Of a stretch of DNA of 64,000 nucleotides, positions 58,339 to 64,000 are shown piece by piece. The DNA is from CALDSL01 sp039810245 (lineage in GTDB: Bacteria > Chloroflexota > Anaerolineae > Anaerolineales > Anaerolineaceae), in the NCBI GenBank assembly GCA_039810245.1, contig JBDHWQ010000001.1, forward strand, positions 62,001 to 126,000, in the 5' to 3' direction. The notes under the pieces are model-generated. The model had not been told where the DNA came from and made no database searches. It saw nothing but the letters and a program-made list of their open reading frames with translations. Made by a program: the position numbers and the translations under genes. Numbering within the stretch: the first letter of the stretch is position 1; each line of letters starts with the position of its first letter.

Positions 58339-59691
58339 ATGCCAAAAAATAGGATCGAAGAGACCCGCGCTCCCCGCGAAAAAGCATTTTTGATTGGTGT
58401 GGAAATACGCAGCGAGCCCGCGCTGCTGGGCCTGGAGGATTCACTTAAAGAGCTGGCCTTGCTGTCAGACACGGCCGGGCTGGACGTAGTGGGCGAAGCC
58501 ACGCAGCGCCTGGACACTCCTTCCGCCAATACATACATCGGCTCAGGGAAAGTGGAAGAAGTGAAGGCCATGGTGGAAGAACTGCTGGCCGATGTTGTCG
58601 TGTTCGATAATGAGCTATCCCCGCGTCACCAGCGCGAACTGGAAGAAATCTTGGGGCCACGGGTGAAAGTGATTGACCGTACCGCGCTGATCCTTGATAT
58701 CTTCGCGCAGCACGCCAGCACGCGCGAGGGCGCATTGCAAGTGGAGCTTGCGCAGTATGAATACCGCCTGCCCCGCCTTACCCGCGCCTGGACGCACCTT
58801 GCGCGCCAGACCGGCGGCGCTGCCGGGCGCAGCGGCAGTGTGGGCGGTGTGGGCCTGCGCGGCCCTGGTGAAACCCAGTTGGAAGTCGACCGCCGCGAAA
58901 TCCGCCGGCGCATCACCAAGCTGAAGGAAGAGTTGGAAAAAGTGCGTGCGCATCGTGGGCGTTACCGCGCCCAACGGCAGCGCTCTCATATCCCTATTGT
59001 AGCCCTTGTTGGCTACACGAATGCCGGGAAATCTACACTACTGAACCGTATGGCGCGCAGCGAAGTATACGTGGCCGACCAGCTCTTTGCCACGCTCGAC
59101 CCCACCACCCGCCGGGTGGAGCTGCCCGGCGGCCACGCCAGCCTGTTCACCGATACGGTGGGTTTTATCCAGAAGCTGCCCACTCAGCTCGTGGCGGCGT
59201 TCCGCGCAACGCTGGAAGAAATCTCCGAAGCCGATTTGCTCATCCACGTGGTGGATATCACCCACCCCAACGCCCTGGCGCAGTGGGAATCGGTGAACAA
59301 CACGCTGGCCGATATTGGCGCCGACCATATCCCCGCGCTCACCGCGCTGAACAAGATGGACCGCCTGCCCGACCCGCAGATCGCCATGGAAGCACTGGCC
59401 GAGTTTCCCAACGCCATCCCGATCTCAGCCATCAAGGGGAACGGGATCAGTGATCTGCTGCGCGCGATTGAGAAAGAGCTGTTTGAAATCTTCCTCCCGG
59501 TGAAGGTGCGCCTGCCATTCCAGCAAGGCCAATTGATCTCGCTGATCCACGAACAGGGCAAGGTGGAACGGGTGGATAACGAGCGCAGCGGCGTGGTAAT
59601 TACCGGCAGCGTACCCGGTCGTCTGCTGGCGCGCTTTGAGCCTTTCAGCGTTCCACTTTCCGAAACTCCCAGACCGCTCGACGAGGATTGA
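58339..59691 (+). CDS. hflX: GTPase HflX
   Basis: A 450-residue ribosome-associated GTPase. The N-terminal domain has the glycine-rich GGAAGRSGSVGGVGLRGPGE segment; the G domain shows VALVGYTNAGKSTLLNRM (G1), LFATLDPTTRRV (G2), DTVGF (G3), ALNKMD (G4) and SAIKG (G5). HflX splits stalled or stressed ribosomes in known bacteria. A C-terminal domain of about 70 residues follows. A small membrane protein gene starts 4 nt downstream. Confidence 0.93.
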   Translation: MPKNRIEETRAPREKAFLIGVEIRSEPALLGLEDSLKELALLSDTAGLDVVGEATQRLDTPSANTYIGSGKVEEVKAMVEELLADVVVFDNELSPRHQRELEEILGPRVKVIDRTALILDIFAQHASTREGALQVELAQYEYRLPRLTRAWTHLARQTGGAAGRSGSVGGVGLRGPGETQLEVDRREIRRRITKLKEELEKVRAHRGRYRAQRQRSHIPIVALVGYTNAGKSTLLNRMARSEVYVADQLFATLDPTTRRVELPGGHASLFTDTVGFIQKLPTQLVAAFRATLEEISEADLLIHVVDITHPNALAQWESVNNTLADIGADHIPALTALNKMDRLPDPQIAMEALAEFPNAIPISAIKGNGISDLLRAIEKELFEIFLPVKVRLPFQQGQLISLIHEQGKVERVDNERSGVVITGSVPGRLLARFEPFSVPLSETPRPLDED

Positions 59692-59695
59692 CCGC

Positions 59696-59905
59696 ATGCG
59701 TGACCGCTTCTCGCGTTTTTTGGACTGGTTCTCCGGCTTTTTTTCGCAGCGCAAGGGGCTGCTGCCGTTGATTGGCATTGGGCTGGTGGCGGCGAACCTG
59801 GTGGTGCGGCTGGCTTCGGATGGTTTCCTGGCGCAAAGCGACCTGCTGCTGCACCTGGGCGTCATCCTCGGGCTCTTCGGCGTTTTGATGGCCTGGGCGC
59901 TGTAA
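59696..59905 (+). CDS. Small membrane protein
   Basis: A 69-residue protein: a basic-aromatic N-terminus (RFLDWFSGFFSQRKG), then two hydrophobic segments (LLPLIGIGLVAANLVVRL and LLLHLGVILGLFGVLMAWAL). It ends at a terminator. It starts 4 nt after hflX and is probably cotranscribed. No function assigned. Confidence 0.6.
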   Translation: MRDRFSRFLDWFSGFFSQRKGLLPLIGIGLVAANLVVRLASDGFLAQSDLLLHLGVILGLFGVLMAWAL

Positions 59906-59952
59906 AAAGAACAGGCTTCCTGGCGCGCTATGCGCCAGGAAGCCTGTTCTTT
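59906..59952. terminator. Strong bidirectional intrinsic terminator
   Basis: A perfect 21-bp inverted repeat (59906-59926 with 59932-59952), loop 5 nt, flanked by A and T runs, sits between the small membrane protein (plus) and rpmF (minus). Confidence 0.9.
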
Positions 59953-59975
59953 TGCGAAACCCGCTCGCGGGCGAA

Positions 59976-60173
59976 TTACTTCTTCTTGTCGTCAGCCGAG
60001 ATGCTGACTACTTCGCGACCCTTATAGTGACCGCATTTGGGGCAAACACGATGCGGAAGGCGCATCTCACCACAGTTGCTGCACTGAACGAGGTTGGCCG
60101 CGACCAAAAAGTCCTGCGCGCGACGGCGATCGCGGCGACCTTTGGAATGCTTGCGTTTCGGTTGTGGAACCAT
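59976..60173 (-). CDS. rpmF: 50S ribosomal protein L32
   Basis: A 65-residue zinc-ribbon L32. It begins VPQPKRKHSKGRRDRRRAQ, and has CSNC...CPKC with 12 residues between, the four Cys zinc ribbon. It ends with the KKK tail. A clear promoter lies 55 nt upstream and a terminator downstream. Confidence 0.95.
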   Translation of the reverse strand: MVPQPKRKHSKGRRDRRRAQDFLVAANLVQCSNCGEMRLPHRVCPKCGHYKGREVVSISADDKKK

Positions 60174-60227
60174 GATCTACTCCTGTTTCTCTGGCCTGCT
60201 GATAATAGCTCTGGTGTAAGCCGGCCA

Positions 60228-60256
60228 ATTATAAAGGATGGAAGCGCGCGCGTCAA
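60228..60256 (-). promoter_or_regulatory. Sigma70-type promoter for rpmF
   Basis: On the minus strand TTGACG (60256-60251), a 17-nt spacer and TATAAT (60233-60228). Confidence 0.75.
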
Positions 60257-60290
60257 GCCTTGCGGCAGCAGGCGCTTATAATTAAGCGTA

Positions 60291-60959
60291 ATGATCAGGC
60301 TGCTGCTGCGCTTCTTCTTCCACTTGCTATACCATGGGCTCGCCTGGGCATATGATCTTGTGGCGCTGGTCGTTTCACTGGGCCGATGGTATCGCTGGAC
60401 GCAGGCTGCCATCCCATTCCTGAGCGGCGAGCGCATCCTGGAAATGGGCTATGGCACGGGCCATCTGCAACAAACACTGCTCGAGCGCGGATACCAATGT
60501 TTCGGGCTGGACGAAAGCCGGCAAATGGCGACGATCAGCATGCGGCGGCTGCGCCGGGCGGCGCGGGCGGAAGGGGATATTCACCCGCGCCTGGTGCGCG
60601 CGCGTGGCGATGCCATCCCATTTCCTGCGGCAGCATTCGACAGCGTGATGGCCACCTTCCCTGCCCCGTACATCGCTCAGGCGGCAACGGTGGCGGAAAT
60701 GGCACGCGTGCTGCGCCCCGGAGGAAGGTTAGTGATCCTGTTGGCAGCATACCACACCGGGCGCAGCGCTTTTGAACGCGCGCAGGCCTGGCTGTTCCGC
60801 GTGACGGGCGAAAGCCCGCTGATGGACGCGGCATACCAGGCACGCCTGGTTGCCCCCTACACCGCGGCCGGATTTGCAGCCCAAATCAAATGGGTGGAAG
60901 GGCCTCGAGGCCGGCTGCTGGTAATAGTGGCAGAAAAAGCTGCCATGAGGCCGAATTGA
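60291..60959 (+). CDS. Class I SAM-dependent methyltransferase
   Basis: A 222-residue methyltransferase. ERILEMGYGTGHLQQTLLER is motif I, CFGLDESRQM the acidic-ribose contact, ARGDAIPFPAAAFDSVMATF motifs II-III and MARVLRPGGRLVILLAAYH the last strand. It belongs to the UbiE/MenG-like superfamily, but small-molecule specificity is unknown. The N-terminal about 30 residues are hydrophobic. A TATAAT 9 nt before the ATG suggests a leaderless transcript. Confidence 0.8.
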   Translation: MIRLLLRFFFHLLYHGLAWAYDLVALVVSLGRWYRWTQAAIPFLSGERILEMGYGTGHLQQTLLERGYQCFGLDESRQMATISMRRLRRAARAEGDIHPRLVRARGDAIPFPAAAFDSVMATFPAPYIAQAATVAEMARVLRPGGRLVILLAAYHTGRSAFERAQAWLFRVTGESPLMDAAYQARLVAPYTAAGFAAQIKWVEGPRGRLLVIVAEKAAMRPN

Positions 60960-60995
60960 GCGAACATATTGGCAAATTTATTGTAAAATAATTTC

Positions 60996-61718
60996 ATGGA
61001 GATACAGATTGCGGTAGCAAAAACGAACAAATACGCCTCATCCGAGAGCGGAGACACACTGGAAATTGTCGAGCGACCCAACGGCGGGGTTTCTGTGGTG
61101 CTTTCGGATGGTCAAACATCGGGACGCGGTGCCAAAGATATCTCGATGATGGTGGTACGCCGGGTGATCAGCCTGCTGGCCGAAGGCGTGCGCGATGGCG
61201 CGGCGGCGCGCGCTGCTGCCGATTATCTGTACGCCGAGCGCGATGGGAAAGTCTCCGCCACCCTTAACGTCCTTTCTGCGGACTTGCAGACCGGCACCCT
61301 GGTGATCACCCGCAACAGCCCCACGCCGGTATTCATCACCCGCGGTGACCGCATCGAGTGCCTGCTGGGCGAAAGCAGCGCGATCGGCACACAGCGTAAC
61401 ACCCGCCCGGCAATTGCGGAAATCCCGCTGGATGGCGAAACCACCGTGGTGATGTACACGGATGGCATCTCCTTTGCCGGAGACCGCTACGGCCGGCGGC
61501 TGGACGTGTGCACTTCACTGGAATCGATGCTCGAAGACCAGGACCCGCTGGCGCAGGAAATCGCTGATTCGCTGCTCAACCAGGCCATTGCCCTTGACCA
61601 GGGCCGGCCCAACGACGATATGAGCATTGTCGTCCTGCAGGTGATCGCGCGCGAGAGCGACCCGATCCGGCGCATGATGGTGCGCCTGCCGGTACCGCCG
61701 CTGATGCGGCCGGATTAG
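60996..61718 (+). CDS. SpoIIE-type PP2C protein phosphatase
   Basis: A 240-residue stand-alone SpoIIE-like phosphatase. SVVLSDGQTSGRGAKDISMM is the first metal-binding Asp motif; VVMYTDGISFAGD and GRPNDDMSIVVLQV hold the later Asp residues. It probably dephosphorylates a serine-phosphoprotein such as an anti-sigma antagonist; no sensor or anti-sigma gene is adjacent. Short, without fused PAS or GAF. Confidence 0.85.
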   Translation: MEIQIAVAKTNKYASSESGDTLEIVERPNGGVSVVLSDGQTSGRGAKDISMMVVRRVISLLAEGVRDGAAARAAADYLYAERDGKVSATLNVLSADLQTGTLVITRNSPTPVFITRGDRIECLLGESSAIGTQRNTRPAIAEIPLDGETTVVMYTDGISFAGDRYGRRLDVCTSLESMLEDQDPLAQEIADSLLNQAIALDQGRPNDDMSIVVLQVIARESDPIRRMMVRLPVPPLMRPD

Positions 61719-61790
61719 AGCAATTCTGCAAAACCGCTACAGAACCGGCTATTGGCCGCGTGGGCGGCTGGCTGTTTGATATTCACCTCT

Positions 61791-62168
61791 ATGGATGATG
61801 ATGGCAGAGCGTATGTAATCGGCGTGGTGGGGGTATGCGGCTCGGGCAAGAGTACCCTGGTGGCCGGCCTGCGCGAGCATGGCATTGCGCTGCGCCACAT
61901 CGCCCAGGAGCATTCATACGTGCCCAGCATGTGGCAGCGCATCACCAACCCGGATCTTCTGATCTTCCTGGATGCTTCCTACGAAATGACAATGCGCCGG
62001 CGCAGGTTCAACTGGCTGCCGGAAGAATATGCTGAACAGCAGCACCGCCTGCGTCACGCCCGCGAGCACGCGAACCTATATGTAGACACCGATCCGCTGA
62101 CGCCGCAGGAGGTACTGGCGCAGGTGTTGGCATTCCTGCGTGACCAGGGCGTGCGCCTGGTGGAGTAA
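61791..62168 (+). CDS. Small P-loop NTPase/kinase-like protein
   Basis: A 125-residue protein with Walker A GVVGVCGSGKSTLVAGL at residues 10-26 and LIFLDASYEMTMRRRRFN as the lid-like Arg region. It resembles small nucleoside-monophosphate or dephospho-CoA kinases but is too short for them. ATG 61791 is chosen. Function unknown. It begins 73 nt after the phosphatase. Confidence 0.6.
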   Translation: MDDDGRAYVIGVVGVCGSGKSTLVAGLREHGIALRHIAQEHSYVPSMWQRITNPDLLIFLDASYEMTMRRRRFNWLPEEYAEQQHRLRHAREHANLYVDTDPLTPQEVLAQVLAFLRDQGVRLVE

Positions 62169-62221
62169 GCAATTTCCGCATAACAAAGTCGCTAATCAGA
62201 TAGAGACTTTGGCGGCTACTC

Positions 62222-62250
62222 TCGTCACTTTCAGCCAATGCGAGTATAAT
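62222..62250 (+). promoter_or_regulatory. Sigma70-type promoter for secD
   Basis: TCGTCA (62222-62227), a 17-nt spacer and TATAAT (62245-62250). Confidence 0.65.
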
Positions 62251-62263
62251 TTGCCCATTCCCC

Positions 62264-62280
62264 GCCAGCCCAGGGCTGGC
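62264..62280 (+). promoter_or_regulatory. Leader hairpin of secD
   Basis: A perfect 8-bp inverted repeat around one base, GCCAGCCC/GGGCTGGC, lies in the transcribed leader 28 nt before the secD ATG. Confidence 0.45.
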
Positions 62281-62308
62281 ATTTGCGTGAATCGGAGGCA
62301 CTCCTCGA

Positions 62309-63697
62309 ATGAATCGACGTTATCTGTTCCTCGTAATCATCCTCCTGGTTGTCATCCTGGGTATCTGGATCAACCTCCCCAATAACCCGGGCATTGCCAT
62401 TGGCAATTTTAAGCGCAGCCTGGAAACGCAGCTCGGCCTCGATCTGCGCGGCGGCGTGCAGGTGCTGCTGGAAGCGGATGTTCCCGAAACGACCACCGTA
62501 GAAGCGCAGTCGCTGCAAGATGCCATCCGCGTGCTGGAGGCCCGTACCAACGCTCTGGGCGTCAGTGAAATTCAGTATCAGGCTGCAGGCAACCGCCGTA
62601 TCGTTGGCGAGTTCCCCGGCCTGACCAACCCGGATGAAGTCATCACGGTGGTCAAGCAGGTCGGCCAGCTCGAGTTTGTCGACATGGGTGACTCCCCCGC
62701 CCCCGAAGGCACGATCATCAAGACCGATTGGGGCCAGACGGAAGCCGGCGCCCAAACCACGCCGACTGCCGCCCCCACCACAGAAGCTACCCCTTCCGCC
62801 GAAGCTACTCCGGCTGTGGATGAGAAGGTCTATCACACGGTGATGACCGGCACGCAGCTCAGCTCGGTGTCTGTGTCGCGCCAGACGACCGGCGCGTACG
62901 TGGTCAATTTTGAGCTCAAGCCCGAAGGCCGCACCATTTTCGCGGATTACACTTCCAAGAATATTGGCAAGTACCTGGCCATTGTGCTGGATAAGCGCGT
63001 GATCTCCACGCCGACCATCCGCAATGCCATCACCGAAGGCGGCGGTCTGATCGAAGGCGGCTTCACCAATGAAACCGCCAACCAGTTGGCCGTGCAGCTG
63101 CGCTACGGCTCGCTGCCGGTGCCGCTGAAGGTGGTGGAAACGCGCGTGATCGGCCCCACGCTCGGCCAGGACTCGCTCAACAAAAGCCTGATTGCCGGCC
63201 TGGTGGGCTTCCTGATCGTAATTTCCTTTATGGCAATCTACTACCGTTTGCCCGGCCTCGTAGCGGATGTATCCATCCTGATCTTTGCGCTGATCACCCT
63301 GTCGATCTACAAGCTCATCCCCGTTACGCTCACACTGCCAGGCATCGCCGGTTTCCTGCTCAGCACCGGCTCCGCGCTGGATGCCAACATCCTGATCTTC
63401 GAACGCATGAAAGAAGAGCTGCGCGGCGGGCGGAACATCCGCACCGCCATCCAGCTTGGCTGGCAGCGCGCCTGGCCATCCATCCGCGACTCGAACATCG
63501 CCGCATTGATCACCTGCGCGATCCTGTTCTGGTTTGGCTCTTCGTTCGGCGCAACGATCGTGAAGGGGTTTGCCGTGACGCTGTTCCTGGGCGTGTTTAT
63601 CTCGCTCTTTACGGCCATTGTGGTCACGCGCTCGCTGTTGAACCTGGTCACCGATTTTATTGATCCCGCCAAGCACGGCAAGTGGTTTGGCGCGTAA
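62309..63697 (+). CDS. secD: Protein translocase subunit SecD
   Basis: A 462-residue RND-type protein-export subunit. Features are an N-terminal helix (residues 4-22), LGLDLRGGVQVLLEADV (D1 region), periplasmic P1 domain, then five transmembrane helices with GSALDANILIFERMKEEL and FAVTLFLGVFISLFTAIVVT. It drives late protein translocation with SecF using the proton motive force. A Thr/Pro/Ala-rich insertion of about 25 residues (around 150-172) interrupts P1. A secF gene starts 12 nt downstream. Confidence 0.95.
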   Translation: MNRRYLFLVIILLVVILGIWINLPNNPGIAIGNFKRSLETQLGLDLRGGVQVLLEADVPETTTVEAQSLQDAIRVLEARTNALGVSEIQYQAAGNRRIVGEFPGLTNPDEVITVVKQVGQLEFVDMGDSPAPEGTIIKTDWGQTEAGAQTTPTAAPTTEATPSAEATPAVDEKVYHTVMTGTQLSSVSVSRQTTGAYVVNFELKPEGRTIFADYTSKNIGKYLAIVLDKRVISTPTIRNAITEGGGLIEGGFTNETANQLAVQLRYGSLPVPLKVVETRVIGPTLGQDSLNKSLIAGLVGFLIVISFMAIYYRLPGLVADVSILIFALITLSIYKLIPVTLTLPGIAGFLLSTGSALDANILIFERMKEELRGGRNIRTAIQLGWQRAWPSIRDSNIAALITCAILFWFGSSFGATIVKGFAVTLFLGVFISLFTAIVVTRSLLNLVTDFIDPAKHGKWFGA

Positions 63698-63709
63698 AGG
63701 AAGCACTTC

Positions 63710-64000
63710 ATGTTGAACATCCTTGGAAAACGCTATTACTTCTTTGCCCTGTCGCTGCTGGTGATCATCCCCGGCCTGATCGTGATGGCAATCTGGGGCC
63801 TGCCGCTCTCCATCGACTTTCAGGGTGGCACGCTGCTGGAAGTACGCTTCGCCTCGGGCACGCTGCCCCCGGCGGCCGATGTGGTGCAGTTATACAACGA
63901 CCTGGGCGTGACCGATGCGCAAGTGCAGACCACCGGCCAGAATACCCTATTGGTGCGCTCGTCATTCCTGGACGATACCATGCGCTCCACGATCACTGGC
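63710..64000 (+). CDS. secF: Protein translocase subunit SecF, N-terminal part
   Basis: The frame is open to the window end, so the gene is partial (97 codons). It begins MLNILGKRYYFFALSLL with a transmembrane helix, and DFQGGTLLEVRF is the SecF D1 signature. AAGGAAG precedes the ATG, and SecD lies 12 nt upstream in the usual secD-secF order. Confidence 0.9.
   Translation, partial: MLNILGKRYYFFALSLLVIIPGLIVMAIWGLPLSIDFQGGTLLEVRFASGTLPPAADVVQLYNDLGVTDAQVQTTGQNTLLVRSSFLDDTMRSTITG

Noticed and set aside
1..64000. CRISPR array, tRNA, rRNA, insertion sequence or prophage
   Set aside because: I saw no spaced direct repeats, no cloverleaf-type or rRNA segment, and no transposase or integrase motifs.

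Overview
The window is a GC-rich bacterial chromosome segment with short intergenic gaps and many 1-4 nt start/stop overlaps. I infer a member of the Chloroflexota, probably Anaerolineae-like. The reasons are the mix of genes (DUF58 plus transglutaminase, a soluble GAF-less histidine kinase, L25/CTC, HflX, SpoIIE-type phosphatase), LysM proteins with long Thr/Pro linkers, and a surface-polymer locus ending in an LCP protein as in monoderm cells. Nothing in the window (no rRNA, no tRNA) fixes the taxonomy, so this is inference.

Layout. 1-12427 is mixed housekeeping: the end of a RecD2-type helicase, a LuxR-type regulator with a degenerate receiver, a divergent Fpg/Nei glycosylase, three minus-strand genes (fatty acid hydroxylase-like, histidine phosphatase, YigZ), then Nudix / aldo-keto reductase, DUF58 / transglutaminase, and radical SAM / HypE-like / SpoU methylase. 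12599-13369 is an inositol monophosphatase. 13370-13694 is the only gap over 300 nt; it holds a palindromic hairpin, an extended -10 promoter and a structured leader.

13695-47684 is one large surface-polysaccharide locus, all on the plus strand. It encodes about a dozen glycosyltransferases, a Wzt-type ABC ATPase, a Wzy/ligase-type polymerase, sugar-nucleotide enzymes, methyl- and acetyltransferases, a priming phosphoglycosyltransferase with inverted domain order, a Wzc-type tyrosine autokinase, two LysM proteins sharing an unfamiliar Cys/His N-terminal domain, and an LCP ligase. Neither Wzm nor Wzx is in view. Between about 16680 and 23430 base composition switches abruptly between about two-thirds and one-third GC, several times inside genes: after the ABC H-loop, at the DxD motif of a GT2, and in the membrane region of a sulfatase-like protein. 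The conserved 5' ends are GC-rich and the variable 3' parts AT-rich.

47816-52090 is a glycerol module: GlpK, a short GlpA-type flavoprotein, and then, translationally coupled to it, an SdhB-type iron-sulfur subunit and two SdhC/SdhD-type cytochrome b anchors, with no SdhA. I read this as a candidate membrane glycerol-3-phosphate:quinone oxidoreductase built on a succinate-dehydrogenase chassis, and consider it the most interesting system in the window.

52230-64000 returns to housekeeping: L25, a CoA-pyrophosphatase-type Nudix / TPR-like / TrmI overlapping operon, an S9 peptidase, a leaderless-looking histidine kinase, HflX, L32, a methyltransferase, a SpoIIE-type phosphatase, a small P-loop protein, SecD and the start of SecF.
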